From Pseudomonadota bacterium (GTDB taxonomy: Bacteria > Pseudomonadota > Gammaproteobacteria > Burkholderiales > Burkholderiaceae_D): DNA of 13,229 nucleotides. Under the pieces are notes generated by a model. It was not told where the DNA came from and did not search any database. It saw only the letters and a program-made list of their open reading frames with translations. Where the stretch lies: positions 1 through 13,229 of the forward strand of contig JAFECY010000211.1 of the NCBI GenBank assembly GCA_018241865.1, given 5' to 3'. The position numbers and the translations under genes are program-made. Positions 1 through 7,637 of the stretch are shown in pieces; position 1 is the stretch's first letter; every line of letters starts with the position of its first letter.

Positions 1-80
1 ATCGGCTGTTAATTGTTAAAGATCTCTTTCACTTCCTTTTCTGCTATCGCTACGAAGCGTTTTGTCCGTCAGCAGCAGAG
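1..80 (-). promoter_or_regulatory. rRNA operon leader with hairpin and boxA antitermination site
   Basis: Read on the minus strand, this leader holds a small hairpin (CGCT-TCGT-AGCG, 48-59) followed by GATCTTTAACA (14-24). The latter matches the boxA element of rrn leaders, where Nus factors load for antitermination. The next bases, AACAGCCGAT at the window edge, resemble the sequence that precedes 16S rRNA in betaproteobacteria. The hairpin-then-boxA order fits a boxB-boxA arrangement. The 16S gene is inferred to begin a few hundred bases or less to the left. Confidence 0.75.
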
Positions 81-87
81 AAACGAG

Positions 88-116
88 ATTATGCGGCACT
101 TCCACAAACGCGTCAA
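88..116 (-). promoter_or_regulatory. rRNA operon promoter (sigma70 type) reading out of the window
   Basis: On the minus strand a -35 TTGACG (111-116) and a -10 CATAAT (88-93) are separated by exactly 17 bases. The -35 is preceded by an AT-rich stretch that could act as an UP element and overlaps the end of the enoyl-CoA hydratase gene. Transcription would start near base 80 and run left into an rRNA-type leader. The assignment to an rRNA operon rests on the leader that follows, since the 16S gene itself lies outside the window. Confidence 0.75.
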
Positions 117-138
117 TACCCTTTTGGGAATTTTCTCT

Positions 139-915
139 TTAACGATTCAAAAATACCGGCGAACGCTTCTCAAGAAAGGCGCGCATGCCTTCTTTTTGGT
201 CTTCCGTAGCAAACGTGCTATGGAACATACGGCGCTCGAACTGAATACCTTCCGCCAAGGTAGTTTCATAGGCGCGATTGATGGATTCCTTGACCATCAT
301 GACCGTCGGTAGCGACATCGAAGCAATGGTCGTCGCGACGACCAGCGTCTCTTCTAATAATTTGTCGGCCGCGACGACGCGCGACACCAGTCCGGCACGT
401 TCGGCTTCGGCGGCGTCCATCATGCGCGCGGTCAAGCACAGGTCCATGGCTTTGGCTTTCGAGATGGCACGCGGCAAACGTTGCGTACCGCCAGCACCGG
501 GAATGATGCCGAGTTTGATTTCCGGCTGACCGAATTTGGCAGTGCCTGCGGCGATGATGAAGTCGCACATCATCGCCAACTCGCAGCCACCGCCGAGCGC
601 AAACCCGGCGACCGCGGCGATCACTGGTTTGCGAATGGTGCGAATTTTCTCCCAGTTGCGGGTAATGTAATCACCCTTGTAAGCATCCATGTAGCTGTAA
701 TTAGCCATCACACCGATGTCGGCACCCGCCGCGAAAGCTTTTTCGCTACCGGTCAACACGATACAACCAATGCTGTCATCGGCGTCGAATTGTGCCAACG
801 CATCGCCCAGCTCGTTCATCAAGTCGTCGTTGAGGGCATTGAGCGCCTTGGGGCGATTTAATTGAATCAAACCAACTTTGTCGCGCGTCTCAACCAGAAT
901 GTTTGCGTATGCCAT
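139..915 (-). CDS. Enoyl-CoA hydratase (crotonase family)
   Basis: This 258-residue protein has the normal length for a monofunctional enoyl-CoA hydratase, which adds water to trans-2-enoyl-CoA in fatty acid or phenylacetate-type beta-oxidation in the cytoplasm. Visible signatures are FAAGADI (61-67), which contributes to the oxyanion hole, [15 protein letters not shown] (104-118) with catalytic Glu112, and [15 protein letters not shown] (129-143) with catalytic Glu132. The two glutamates are 20 residues apart, as in rat mitochondrial hydratase (Glu144/Glu164), and both are kept, so true hydratase activity is likely. AAGGA precedes the ATG at a good distance. A TACAAT -10-like hexamer lies at 948-953 without a convincing -35. 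It stands alone between mltA and the rRNA promoter, so the pathway cannot be read from context. Substrate chain length is unknown. Confidence 0.93.
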   Translation of the reverse strand: MAYANILVETRDKVGLIQLNRPKALNALNDDLMNELGDALAQFDADDSIGCIVLTGSEKAFAAGADIGVMANYSYMDAYKGDYITRNWEKIRTIRKPVIAAVAGFALGGGCELAMMCDFIIAAGTAKFGQPEIKLGIIPGAGGTQRLPRAISKAKAMDLCLTARMMDAAEAERAGLVSRVVAADKLLEETLVVATTIASMSLPTVMMVKESINRAYETTLAEGIQFERRMFHSTFATEDQKEGMRAFLEKRSPVFLNR

Positions 916-1017
916 GACCGTTCCTTCAAATCGAATGCAAAAGGGGCATTGTAGTCTTTCATCGATGACGAAGTTTTGCCTCGACGGCTACGCTTGCCAC
1001 AGACACACCAGGCGCAC

Positions 1018-2175
1018 TCAGCGAGGCGATACGTTTTTTGGCAGCAAAACCCACATCCGCCCGGATTGCCGCATGCGTCCGGCATTTTCCGCCGCGTCCG
1101 CACCAAAACCCCAGAAAAAATCGGCACGCACCGCGCCACGAATGGCACCGCCGGTATCCTGCGCCAACATCAGACGTTGCAATGGGCGCGCACTATTGGG
1201 CTCGGTCGTTGCCAGAAATACCGGCGCGCCGAGGGGGAAATACTGCGAATCCACCGCGATTGACCGACGTGGCGTCAAAGGCACGCCCAGCGCACCCTTG
1301 GCACCCTTACTGGGGTCGCCTAATTTTTCTTCCTTAAAGAAAACGTAAGCGGGATTCACATCCAACAATTCTTGCAAGCGAGTCGGATGGGCCGCAGCCC
1401 AAGCCTTGATGCCTTGCATCGACGCTTGCGCCAGCCTCAACTCACCCTTATCGATCAAGTAGCGGCCAATGGATTTGTAGGGATGACCGTTCTGGTCGGC
1501 GTATGCCACGCGCACCATGTCATTGCTGCCGGCAAGCTGCACGCGACCCGAGCCCTGCACCTGCAAGAAAAAAGCCTCGATCGGATCATCCACCCACAGC
1601 AATTCCTTACCCACCAGCGCCTTGGATCGCTCCAACTCGGCGCGCGCCGGGTAAGGCAACACTTTGTTGCCCACCAGCTTGCCGCGTAAGCGCATATTTT
1701 TCAGATCAGGATGCAAACTGCTCATGTCGATGACGAGCAAATCGTCCGGCACCCGATATAAAGGTGTCTGGTACGATCCGCCGCGCTTACGGGAACCGTG
1801 CAGCAAGGGTTCGTAATAGCCGGTAATCAAGCCCTGTTCCGTACCGTCGAGATTGACGATTTGGTTGGGCACGAAAAAACTCTCGAAGAACAAGCGCACG
1901 GCTTTTTCATCCGTTGCATCGACGTGCCGCGCCACCGTACACGCCTCTTTCCAATCCGGCCTTTTCATCAGCACATCGCAGGACGTGAGAAATGCCGGCC
2001 ACGCCTGACGCACATCGTCTTGCGCCCAGCCAGGCAAGGCAGCGAAGTTGCTCGGTCGCAGCAATTCCGCCGGTTTGATTGATGGATTGATCGGCGGTTT
2101 GGTTTCCGGCGTGGTCGTGGTGCAGGCCGCAACGAAAAAAATGGAAACGAGTAAACTGAAGCGCTTGAAAATCAT
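1018..2175 (-). CDS. mltA: Membrane-bound lytic murein transglycosylase A (lipoprotein)
   Basis: MltA cleaves the MurNAc-GlcNAc bond of peptidoglycan, leaving 1,6-anhydroMurNAc, and sits on the periplasmic face of the outer membrane. I start it at the ATG at 2173-2175 (385 aa) because the residues that follow form a lipoprotein signal: KR, a hydrophobic stretch, and the lipobox VAAC with Cys18. Thr at +2 predicts outer-membrane sorting. An in-frame ATG 26 codons upstream (2253) would bury this signal. The MltA domain shows GYYEP (119-123) and QVQGSGR (205-211). The C-terminal 3D domain contains AQDTGGAI with the expected catalytic Asp340, then DFFWG. There is no Shine-Dalgarno sequence before the chosen ATG, which is odd. 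The stop is 102 bases from the enoyl-CoA hydratase start, with no terminator seen. Confidence 0.92.
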   Translation of the reverse strand: MIFKRFSLLVSIFFVAACTTTTPETKPPINPSIKPAELLRPSNFAALPGWAQDDVRQAWPAFLTSCDVLMKRPDWKEACTVARHVDATDEKAVRLFFESFFVPNQIVNLDGTEQGLITGYYEPLLHGSRKRGGSYQTPLYRVPDDLLVIDMSSLHPDLKNMRLRGKLVGNKVLPYPARAELERSKALVGKELLWVDDPIEAFFLQVQGSGRVQLAGSNDMVRVAYADQNGHPYKSIGRYLIDKGELRLAQASMQGIKAWAAAHPTRLQELLDVNPAYVFFKEEKLGDPSKGAKGALGVPLTPRRSIAVDSQYFPLGAPVFLATTEPNSARPLQRLMLAQDTGGAIRGAVRADFFWGFGADAAENAGRMRQSGRMWVLLPKNVSPR

Positions 2176-2185
2176 GAGGTGAATT

Positions 2186-2338
2186 ATGTGGTTACTAATG
2201 CTGGAGGCGGGTACCGCCTTGTTTTTACTGGTGTTTATTGTGTGGTGGACCATGTTTTACGGCCGCAATCCGAATACGCCACCTCTACAGGAAAAAATCA
2301 CACCGCCGCAGAAAAAGGACGAGCAAGCTCCCGATTAA
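2186..2338 (+). CDS. Small single-pass membrane protein, 50 residues, unknown function
   Basis: A 50-codon frame opens with ATG at 2186 behind GAGGTG (2176-2181) and closes with TAA at 2336-2338. Residues 2-24 are strongly hydrophobic (rich in L, F, W, V; the end reads IVWWTMFYGR), giving one membrane helix. Residues 27-50 form a polar tail rich in Pro, Lys and Gln. The Arg after the helix suggests N-out, C-in. Its start lies 10 bases from the divergent mltA start, and its stop overlaps the apaG stop on the other strand. It fills the mltA-apaG gap exactly, and the Shine-Dalgarno plus helix-tail layout argue for a real gene. I do not recognise a family. It could still be a chance frame antisense to the mltA 5' region. 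Confidence 0.55.
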   Translation: MWLLMLEAGTALFLLVFIVWWTMFYGRNPNTPPLQEKITPPQKKDEQAPD

Positions 2339-2709
2339 TGCAAGGTGCGCGGCAGCGACAGGACGAACTCGGGAATTTTGGCGACGAATTGCTCGCCATC
2401 CTCGGCCACGCAGAAATACTCGCCGGCCATCGAGCCTTGCGGCGTCTTTAACGTCGCGCCACTGGTGTAGTCGAATTGCTCGCTAGGTTGTAGCAAGGGC
2501 TGCTGCCCGACCACGCCCAGACCGCGCACTTCCTCGACGTGATTGTTGGCATCGGTAATGACCCAGTGGCGCGAAATCAGTTGCGCCGCGACTTTGCCGG
2601 TGTTCTTGATCGTGATGGCATAGGCGAACACGTATTGGGCACGGTCAGGGTCGGACTGGTCTTCCAAATATTGCGTCCGAATCGATACGGTGAATTCATA
2701 TGCCGCCAT
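2335..2709 (-). CDS. apaG: ApaG domain protein
   Basis: This 124-residue protein is a full-length ApaG, a small fibronectin-III-like fold of unsettled function. Bacterial ApaG has been linked to cobalt and magnesium resistance and to diadenosine tetraphosphate metabolism, and the domain is shared with some F-box proteins. Family signatures are present: RHWVITDA (47-54), the glycine-rich GLGVVGQQP (63-71), FDYTSG (79-84) and GSMAGEY (92-98). GAGAGG precedes the ATG by seven bases. In enterobacteria apaG is next to ksgA and apaH. Here it sits beside rpe and the trp block on the opposite strand, an arrangement I associate with betaproteobacteria. Its stop codon overlaps the stop of the small plus-strand gene. 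The upstream gap holds a 127-bp palindromic element. Confidence 0.93.
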   Translation of the reverse strand: MAAYEFTVSIRTQYLEDQSDPDRAQYVFAYAITIKNTGKVAAQLISRHWVITDANNHVEEVRGLGVVGQQPLLQPSEQFDYTSGATLKTPQGSMAGEYFCVAEDGEQFVAKIPEFVLSLPRTLH

Positions 2710-2802
2710 GCTTTGCCTCTCGTTATTCCACTATCGCGCCGACCGTCATGTTCCCACGAACAAGCGTCCATTGCACACGAAAAGCCGCACGGATGCAAGG
2801 AT

Positions 2803-2929
2803 TAAGGCTGCGTTGAAAAATGTAGCGGGCGGTGCAAGCTGCGGTCGTGGAGCAGAGTCATACGAATGGTACGGCGAGCACCGCAGACCGCAGATTGTGC
2901 CGTGCAGTAGCTTACTCAGCGCAGCCTTA
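2803..2929. repeat. 127-bp imperfect palindrome, possible miniature mobile element
   Basis: The left end, TAAGGCTGCGTTGA, and the reverse complement of the right end, TAAGGCTGCGCTGA, differ at one base. Extending inward without gaps, the 44-base arms match at 32 of 44 positions, including the outer ten and an inner CTGCGGTC. The middle ~39 bases are less symmetric. A GCAAGG hexamer occurs on both sides (2795-2800 and 2933-2938) and could be a worn target duplication. No reading frame is inside. The size and end structure suggest a MITE or BIME-type repeat; a long transcribed hairpin is the alternative. It ends nine bases before the rpe -10. Confidence 0.65.
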
Positions 2930-2938
2930 GGCGCAAGG

Positions 2939-2944
2939 TAAAAT
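2939..2944 (+). promoter_or_regulatory. Candidate -10 box for rpe
   Basis: TAAAAT lies 31 bases before the rpe ATG and would start a transcript near 2951. The -35 position at 17-base spacing (2916-2921, TCAGCG) is poor and falls inside the right arm of the palindromic element. If this is the real promoter, the element has replaced or supplied the upstream half. Confidence 0.4.
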
Positions 2945-2975
2945 AGCGCATCGCTTTCATCCGCCTATCATTCCC

Positions 2976-3641
2976 ATGCCCACCTACCGCATCGCTCCCA
3001 GCATCCTTTCCGCCGACTTTGCCCGTCTGGGCGAAGAAGTGCGCAATGTCGTTGCCGCCGGCGCCGATATCATCCATTTTGACGTGATGGATAACCATTA
3101 CGTGCCGAACCTGACCATCGGCCCGCTGGTATGCCAGGCGATCCGCCCGCACGTGCAAGTGCCGATCGATGTGCACCTGATGGTCAAGCCGGTCGACCGC
3201 ATCATTCCCGACTTTGCCAAGGCTGGCGCCAACATCATCACCTTCCATCCGGAAGCATCGGAGCATATCGATCGCACGCTGCAACTGATCCGCGACCATG
3301 GCTGCAAGGCCGGCCTGGTATTCAATCCGGCCACGCCGCTGCACCATCTCGACCATGTGATGGACAAACTGGACATCATCCTGATCATGTCGGTCAACCC
3401 CGGCTTCGGCGGTCAATCCTTCATTTCGCAGGCGCTGCAAAAGATTGCCGCCGTGCGCCAGAAGATCGACGAGTCGGGCCGCGACATCCTGCTTGAAGTC
3501 GATGGCGGCATCAAGATCGAAAATATCGCCGCAGCCGCCAAGGCAGGCGCCGACACCTTCGTCGCCGGTTCCGCCATCTTCGGCAACCCGGATTACAAGG
3601 CGGTGATCGACGCCATGCGCAAGGAACTCGCCAGCGCATGA
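2976..3641 (+). CDS. rpe: Ribulose-phosphate 3-epimerase
   Basis: Rpe interconverts ribulose 5-phosphate and xylulose 5-phosphate in the pentose phosphate pathway. The 221-residue TIM barrel is of usual length and carries every hallmark: PSILSAD (8-14), [12 protein letters not shown] (34-45), DVHLMV (65-70), NPGFGGQ (141-147) and VDGGI (175-179). Metal ligands and catalytic residues are His34, Asp36, His67 and Asp176. No Shine-Dalgarno is evident before the ATG, but the family begins just before the PSILSAD strand, which supports this start. The stop overlaps the gph start by four bases (ATGA), so the two are translationally coupled. The pair lies directly upstream of the trp leader, a linkage familiar from many proteobacteria. 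Confidence 0.96.
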   Translation: MPTYRIAPSILSADFARLGEEVRNVVAAGADIIHFDVMDNHYVPNLTIGPLVCQAIRPHVQVPIDVHLMVKPVDRIIPDFAKAGANIITFHPEASEHIDRTLQLIRDHGCKAGLVFNPATPLHHLDHVMDKLDIILIMSVNPGFGGQSFISQALQKIAAVRQKIDESGRDILLEVDGGIKIENIAAAAKAGADTFVAGSAIFGNPDYKAVIDAMRKELASA

Positions 3642-4330
3642 CCGCCCGCCCCTCCCTGCTGCTGACCGGCATCCGCGCCGCCATCATCGATCTCGATGGC
3701 ACCATGGTCGATACCGCGCCCGATTTCCACGTGGCGATCAACCGCATGCGGGCCGACCTCGGCTTGGGCGCGCTGGAGATCGACACCATCAAGGATTTCG
3801 TCGGCAAGGGCACCGAGAACCTGATGCGTCGCGTGCTGGCGGTCGATTACCCGCCGGAGCAGGTGGAACAGCATTTCCCGGCGGCGCTGATTTCCTACCA
3901 GCGCCATTACCATGCGATCAATGGTGAATACAGCACCGTTTATCCCGGCGTGCGCGCAGGCTTGCAGGTGCTGCAGGAAAAGAAATTGCGGCTGGCGTGC
4001 GTGACCAACAAGCCGATTGCCTTCGCTACGCCGCTGCTGGAAAAGACCGGCTTGCTGCCCTTTTTCGAGATCGTCTATGGCGGCGACTCGCTGCCGAAAA
4101 AGAAACCCGATCCCGCGCCGCTGCTGCAAGTCTGCGCCGACTTCGATCTGCAACCGGCGCAGGTGGTGGCAATCGGCGACTCGTCCAACGATGCCCAGGC
4201 GGCGCGCGCCGCCGGCTGCCGGGTGCTGAACGTCCCCTACGGCTACAACCACGGCCAGCCTATACAGGACGTCGATTCGGATGGTATAGTTGCCACGCTG
4301 CTCGACGCAGCGCACCTCATTTCCGCATGA
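3638..4330 (+). CDS. gph: Phosphoglycolate phosphatase (HAD superfamily)
   Basis: Gph dephosphorylates 2-phosphoglycolate, a by-product of oxidative DNA repair and of oxygenase reactions, in the cytoplasm. The 230-residue protein shows all four HAD motifs: DLDGT (18-22) with nucleophile Asp18 and Asp20, Thr123 in CVTNKP, Lys156 in KKKPDP, and GDSSND (180-185) with Asp181 and Asp185 for magnesium. The helical cap lies between motifs I and II, about residues 27-100, as in the Gph subfamily. It overlaps rpe by four bases. A likely promoter for the trp leader (-35 TATACA, -10 TATAGT) lies inside its last 70 bases. Related HAD phosphatases with other substrates cannot be excluded from sequence alone, but the rpe neighbour favours Gph. 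Confidence 0.9.
   Translation: MTARPSLLLTGIRAAIIDLDGTMVDTAPDFHVAINRMRADLGLGALEIDTIKDFVGKGTENLMRRVLAVDYPPEQVEQHFPAALISYQRHYHAINGEYSTVYPGVRAGLQVLQEKKLRLACVTNKPIAFATPLLEKTGLLPFFEIVYGGDSLPKKKPDPAPLLQVCADFDLQPAQVVAIGDSSNDAQAARAAGCRVLNVPYGYNHGQPIQDVDSDGIVATLLDAAHLISA
4261..4290 (+). promoter_or_regulatory. Candidate promoter for the trp leader, inside gph
   Basis: TATACA (4261-4266) and TATAGT (4285-4290) are separated by 18 bases and match the sigma70 hexamers at four and five of six positions. Transcription would begin near 4297, about 46 bases before the leader peptide ATG, which is a suitable distance for an attenuated trp mRNA. No operator is recognised. Read-through from rpe-gph is the alternative source of leader RNA. 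Confidence 0.4.
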
Positions 4331-4342
4331 CCTGACCACCAT

Positions 4343-4429
4343 ATGTTTCTCGACAAAAAACGTCCGATGACATCGCCCGGCGCCTTCGAGGCTTGGCTAT
4401 GGCGACGCTGGCAATCCCCGGCTTCCTGA
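4343..4429 (+). CDS. trpL: Tryptophan operon leader peptide
   Basis: This 28-codon frame begins 12 bases after the gph stop and ends in TGA. Its C-terminal half reads AWLWRRW, so Trp is at residues 18, 20 and 23 (codons at 4394, 4400 and 4409). Three Trp codons in six, immediately before a rho-independent hairpin and upstream of trpE, are the signature of ribosome-mediated attenuation. When Trp-tRNA is scarce, the ribosome stalls here and the terminator downstream does not form. No clear Shine-Dalgarno precedes the ATG. The next in-frame ATG (codon 9, 4367) would still include all three Trp codons. Base pairing of GGCAA (4410-4414) with TTGCC (4434-4438) is one possible competing structure, but I could not resolve the full antiterminator. 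Confidence 0.8.
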   Translation: MFLDKKRPMTSPGAFEAWLWRRWQSPAS

Positions 4430-4433
4430 GCCC

Positions 4434-4467
4434 TTGCCGCCGACTTCTTTGGTCGGCAACGTTTTTT
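4434..4467 (+). terminator. trp attenuator (rho-independent)
   Basis: GCCGAC (4439-4444) pairs perfectly with GTCGGC (4452-4457) around a seven-base loop. Two further A-T pairs are possible if three bases bulge. The stem is followed by AAC, G and six T residues (4462-4467). It begins a few bases after the leader-peptide stop and ends 53 bases before trpE. This is the expected position for the attenuator that shortens trp mRNA when Trp-tRNA is plentiful. Confidence 0.82.
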
Positions 4468-4480
4468 GCAACATCACCCG

Positions 4481-4505
4481 CTATTGCTTGTCCGTTCTAC
4501 AATAG
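4481..4505 (+). promoter_or_regulatory. Possible secondary promoter or operator before trpE
   Basis: CTATTG (4481-4486) and CAATAG (4500-4505) form an inverted repeat with 13 bases between. The right half overlaps TACAAT (4498-4503), a good -10 box that would start RNA about ten bases before the trpE ATG. No acceptable -35 is found at 16-18 bases. It lies after the attenuator, so any RNA from here would escape attenuation. Confidence 0.25.
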
Positions 4506-4520
4506 CGCCCGGAGAGAAAC

Positions 4521-6017
4521 ATGACCGAACTCGAATTCAAATCGCTGGCCACGCAAGGCTATAACCGCATTCCATTGATCGCCGAAGCGTTCGCCGATCT
4601 GGAAACCCCGCTCACCCTGTACCTGAAACTGGCGCAACCGCATCAGGGCGGCAAGAACACCTTCCTGCTCGAATCGGTGGTCGGCGGCGAACGCTTCGGC
4701 CGCTATTCCTTCATCGGCTTGCCCGCTTCCACCCTGCTGCGCAGCATCGGCAATCGGATCGAAGTCGTCCGCGACGGCAAAGTGGTGGAAAGCGCCGAAG
4801 GCAATCCGCTCGATTTCATCGCTGAGTTTCAATCGCGCTTCAAGGTGGCGGTCAGCCCCGGTATGCCGCGCTTCTGCGGCGGCCTGGCTGGCTATTTCGG
4901 TTACGACGCCGTGCGCCATATCGAAAAACGTCTGACGCATAGCACGCCGCAAGACGACCTCGGCCTGCCCGAAATCCAGTTGCTGCTGACCGAAGAACTG
5001 GCGGTCATCGACAACCTGTCCGGCAAGCTGTACCTGATCGTCTATGCCGACCCCACCAAACCCGAAGCCTACGCCAAAGGCCGGCAGCGCCTGCACGACT
5101 TGCGCGCCATGCTCAAGCGCGCGGTCGATGCGCCGGTGACTTCCGCTTCGGTGCGCACCGAATCGATCCGCGACTTCGGCCGCGACGATTATCTGAAAGC
5201 CGTATTGAAGGCCAAGGAATACATCATGGCCGGCGACCTGATGCAGGTACAGGTCGGCCAGCGCATCCGCAAGCCTTACGTCGATGCGCCGCTGTCGCTG
5301 TACCGCGCGCTGCGTTCGCTGAACCCGTCGCCCTACATGTACTTTTACAATTTCGGCGACATGCAGATCGTCGGCGCGTCGCCGGAAATCCTGGTGCGTA
5401 ACGAAGCGACGCCGGATGGCAAAAAGAAAGTCACGATCCGCCCGCTGGCCGGTACCCGCCCGCGCGGCTCCAGCCCGGAACAGGATCGGCAACTGGCCAA
5501 GGAATTGCTGGCCGATCCGAAGGAAATCGCCGAACACGTGATGCTGATCGACCTGGCGCGCAACGATATTGGCCGCATCGCCGAGATCGGCAGCGTCAAG
5601 GTCACCGACAAATTCATCATCGAAAAATACTCGCACGTGCAGCACATCGTCTCGAACGTTGAAGGCACGCTGCAACCCAACATGTCGAACCTGGATGTAT
5701 TGAAAGCCACCTTCCCGGCCGGCACCTTGTCCGGCGCGCCGAAGGTAAGGGCAATGGAATTGATCGACGAACTGGAGCCAACCAAGCGCGGCATCTACGG
5801 CGGCGCTTGCGGCTACCTATCGTTCGGCGGCGAAATGGATCTGGCGATTGCGATCCGCACCGGCGTCATCAAGGATGGCATGCTGTATGTGCAAGCCGCT
5901 GCCGGCGTGGTGGCCGATTCGGTGCCCGAGATGGAATGGCAGGAAACGGAGAACAAGGCCCGTGCAGTATTGCGCGCGGCCGAACAAGTGCAAGACGGAC
6001 TGGATGGGGAGATCTAA
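4521..6017 (+). CDS. trpE: Anthranilate synthase component I
   Basis: TrpE converts chorismate to anthranilate with ammonia supplied by TrpG, the first committed step of tryptophan synthesis. At 498 residues it is the usual size. The N-terminal regulatory part carries FLLES (48-52), the motif whose Ser takes part in tryptophan feedback binding in enterobacterial TrpE, followed by GRYSFIG (60-66). The C-terminal chorismate-binding domain shows [42 protein letters not shown] and [13 protein letters not shown], all typical of anthranilate synthase rather than isochorismate synthase. GGAGAG precedes the ATG by five bases. It is the first structural gene after the leader and attenuator, and trpG starts two bases after its stop. 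Feedback inhibition plus attenuation are the expected controls. Confidence 0.96.
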   Translation: MTELEFKSLATQGYNRIPLIAEAFADLETPLTLYLKLAQPHQGGKNTFLLESVVGGERFGRYSFIGLPASTLLRSIGNRIEVVRDGKVVESAEGNPLDFIAEFQSRFKVAVSPGMPRFCGGLAGYFGYDAVRHIEKRLTHSTPQDDLGLPEIQLLLTEELAVIDNLSGKLYLIVYADPTKPEAYAKGRQRLHDLRAMLKRAVDAPVTSASVRTESIRDFGRDDYLKAVLKAKEYIMAGDLMQVQVGQRIRKPYVDAPLSLYRALRSLNPSPYMYFYNFGDMQIVGASPEILVRNEATPDGKKKVTIRPLAGTRPRGSSPEQDRQLAKELLADPKEIAEHVMLIDLARNDIGRIAEIGSVKVTDKFIIEKYSHVQHIVSNVEGTLQPNMSNLDVLKATFPAGTLSGAPKVRAMELIDELEPTKRGIYGGACGYLSFGGEMDLAIAIRTGVIKDGMLYVQAAAGVVADSVPEMEWQETENKARAVLRAAEQVQDGLDGEI

Positions 6018-6019
6018 TC

Positions 6020-6583
6020 ATGTTGCTGATGATCGATAACTACGACTCCTTCACCTACAACCTGGTGCAGTATTTCGGCGAACTGGGTGAAGACGTGCGC
6101 ACCTTCCGCAACGATGAAATCACGCTGGACGACATCGCCAAACTGAACCCGGCACGCATCTGCATCTCGCCCGGCCCCTGCACGCCGCACGAAGCCGGCG
6201 TCTCGGTGCCGGTGCTGCAACACTTCGCCGGCAAGTTGCCGATCCTCGGCGTTTGCCTCGGCCACCAGAGCATCGGTGCGGCATTCGGCGGTAAGGTAGT
6301 GCGCGCCAAGGAAGTCATGCATGGCAAGACATCGGTGATTGAGCATACCGGCGTCGGCGTCTTCAAGGATTTGCCCAGCCCGTACACCATCATCCGCTAC
6401 CACTCGCTGGCGATCGAGCGCGCTTCGCTGCCGGACTGCCTAGAAGTGACGGCATGGACGGCGGATGGGGAGATCATGGGTGTGCGCCACAAGGAATTCG
6501 ATATCCAGGGCGTGCAATTCCACCCTGAGTCGATCCTGTCCGAACACGGTCATGCGCTGCTGAAAAATTTCCTGAACAGTTAA
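6020..6583 (+). CDS. trpG: Anthranilate synthase component II (glutamine amidotransferase)
   Basis: TrpG hydrolyses glutamine and passes ammonia to TrpE. The 187-residue protein is a single class I amidotransferase domain with no fused TrpD. The N terminus [15 protein letters not shown] is the family start, and GGGGAG (6006-6011) sits eight bases before this ATG, so the much longer open frame reaching back into trpE is not used. The triad is Cys79 in GVCLGHQS, with His168 and Glu170 in [17 protein letters not shown] (50-60) forms the oxyanion region. In bacteria lacking a separate pabA this subunit can also serve aminodeoxychorismate synthase; nothing in the window decides that. It is two bases after trpE and 17 before trpD. 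Confidence 0.96.
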   Translation: MLLMIDNYDSFTYNLVQYFGELGEDVRTFRNDEITLDDIAKLNPARICISPGPCTPHEAGVSVPVLQHFAGKLPILGVCLGHQSIGAAFGGKVVRAKEVMHGKTSVIEHTGVGVFKDLPSPYTIIRYHSLAIERASLPDCLEVTAWTADGEIMGVRHKEFDIQGVQFHPESILSEHGHALLKNFLNS

Positions 6584-6600
6584 TACAGAGAGGACTGTCC

Positions 6601-7635
6601 ATGTCGATCACTCCCCAGGAAGCGCTGCTGCGCTGCATCGAACACCGCGAAATCTTCCACGATGAAATGCTGACGCTGTTCCGTCAGATCATGGGCGGGG
6701 AAATGTCGCCGGTGATGATCGCCGCCCTGACCATGGGCTTGCGCGTGAAGAAGGAAAGTATCGGTGAGATCGCCGCCGCTGCGCAGGTGATGCGCGAGTT
6801 CGCCACCAAGGTCGAAGTCGCCGATGCCGACAAGCTGCTGGACATCGTCGGTACCGGCGGCGATGGTGCGCACACTTTCAACATTTCCACCGCCTCGCTG
6901 TTCGTTGCCGCCGCTTGCGGCGCGCGCGTGGCCAAGCATGGCGGCCGCAGCGTATCGTCCTCCTCCGGCAGCGCCGATGTGCTGGAGGCGCTGGGCGTCA
7001 ACATCAACCTGAAACCAGTGCAGGTGGCGCAATCGATTGCGGAAACCGGCATCGGCTTCATGTTCGCGCCCAACCATCACGCCGCCATGAAACATGCCGC
7101 GCCGGTACGCAAGGAACTCGGCGTGCGCACCATCTTCAACATCCTCGGCCCGCTGACCAATCCGGCCGGTGCCGCCAATATCCTGATGGGCGTGTTCCAT
7201 CCCGACTTGGTCGGCATCCAGGTGCGCGTGTTGCAGCGCCTAGGGGCCAAGCGTGCGATCGTGGTCTGGGGGCGCGACAACCTAGATGAAGTCTCGCTCG
7301 GCGCGGCCACCATGATCGGCGAATTGTCGAATGGCGTCATCCGCGAATACGAAGTGCATCCTGAAGACTTCGGCTTGCAGATGGTCGCCACCCGCAACCT
7401 GAAAGTATCGGGATCGACCGAATCGAAAGAAAAAATTTACGAAGCGCTGGACAACAAGACCGGACCGGTGCGCGACATCGTCGCGCTCAATGCCGGCACC
7501 GCCTTGTTCGCAGCCGGCATCGCAGCCGACATCGGTGATGGCATTACACGTGCCCGCGAAGCGATGGCTTCCGGCGCAGCGCGCGCCAAGCTGGAACAAT
7601 TCGTGAAAGTCACGCAACAACTGGGTCAAGCTTAA
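6601..7635 (+). CDS. trpD: Anthranilate phosphoribosyltransferase
   Basis: TrpD transfers the phosphoribosyl group of PRPP to anthranilate. The 344-residue protein has the normal length, with a helical N-terminal domain followed by the alpha/beta domain. The PRPP loop GTGGDG (84-89) continues into [16 protein letters not shown] (112-120) and [11 protein letters not shown] follow; most homologues have KHGNR, so Gly115 in place of Asn is a small deviation, also seen in betaproteobacterial enzymes as far as I recall. [10 protein letters not shown] (180-189) and the magnesium-binding Asp229-Glu230 in GRDNLDEVS complete the set. AGAGAGGA precedes the ATG by seven bases. Its stop is two bases before the ATG of a small membrane protein that separates it from trpC. 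Confidence 0.96.
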   Translation: MSITPQEALLRCIEHREIFHDEMLTLFRQIMGGEMSPVMIAALTMGLRVKKESIGEIAAAAQVMREFATKVEVADADKLLDIVGTGGDGAHTFNISTASLFVAAACGARVAKHGGRSVSSSSGSADVLEALGVNINLKPVQVAQSIAETGIGFMFAPNHHAAMKHAAPVRKELGVRTIFNILGPLTNPAGAANILMGVFHPDLVGIQVRVLQRLGAKRAIVVWGRDNLDEVSLGAATMIGELSNGVIREYEVHPEDFGLQMVATRNLKVSGSTESKEKIYEALDNKTGPVRDIVALNAGTALFAAGIAADIGDGITRAREAMASGAARAKLEQFVKVTQQLGQA

Positions 7636-7637
7636 AA

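Noticed and set aside
13..312. 99-codon plus-strand frame at the left edge
   Set aside because: It runs antisense across the rRNA promoter and the end of the enoyl-CoA hydratase gene and has no protein-like features.
3593..4342. 249-codon minus-strand frame opposite gph
   Set aside because: It is antisense to a complete HAD phosphatase with all catalytic motifs; the frame itself shows none.
4497..5675. 392-codon minus-strand frame opposite trpE
   Set aside because: It is an antisense open frame of a GC-rich gene, rich in Gln, Arg, Val and Asp with no domain. trpE on the other strand is certain.
5807..6019. Upstream extension of trpG into trpE
   Set aside because: The extra 71 residues are out-of-frame trpE sequence. 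The ATG at 6020 has a Shine-Dalgarno and the family N terminus.
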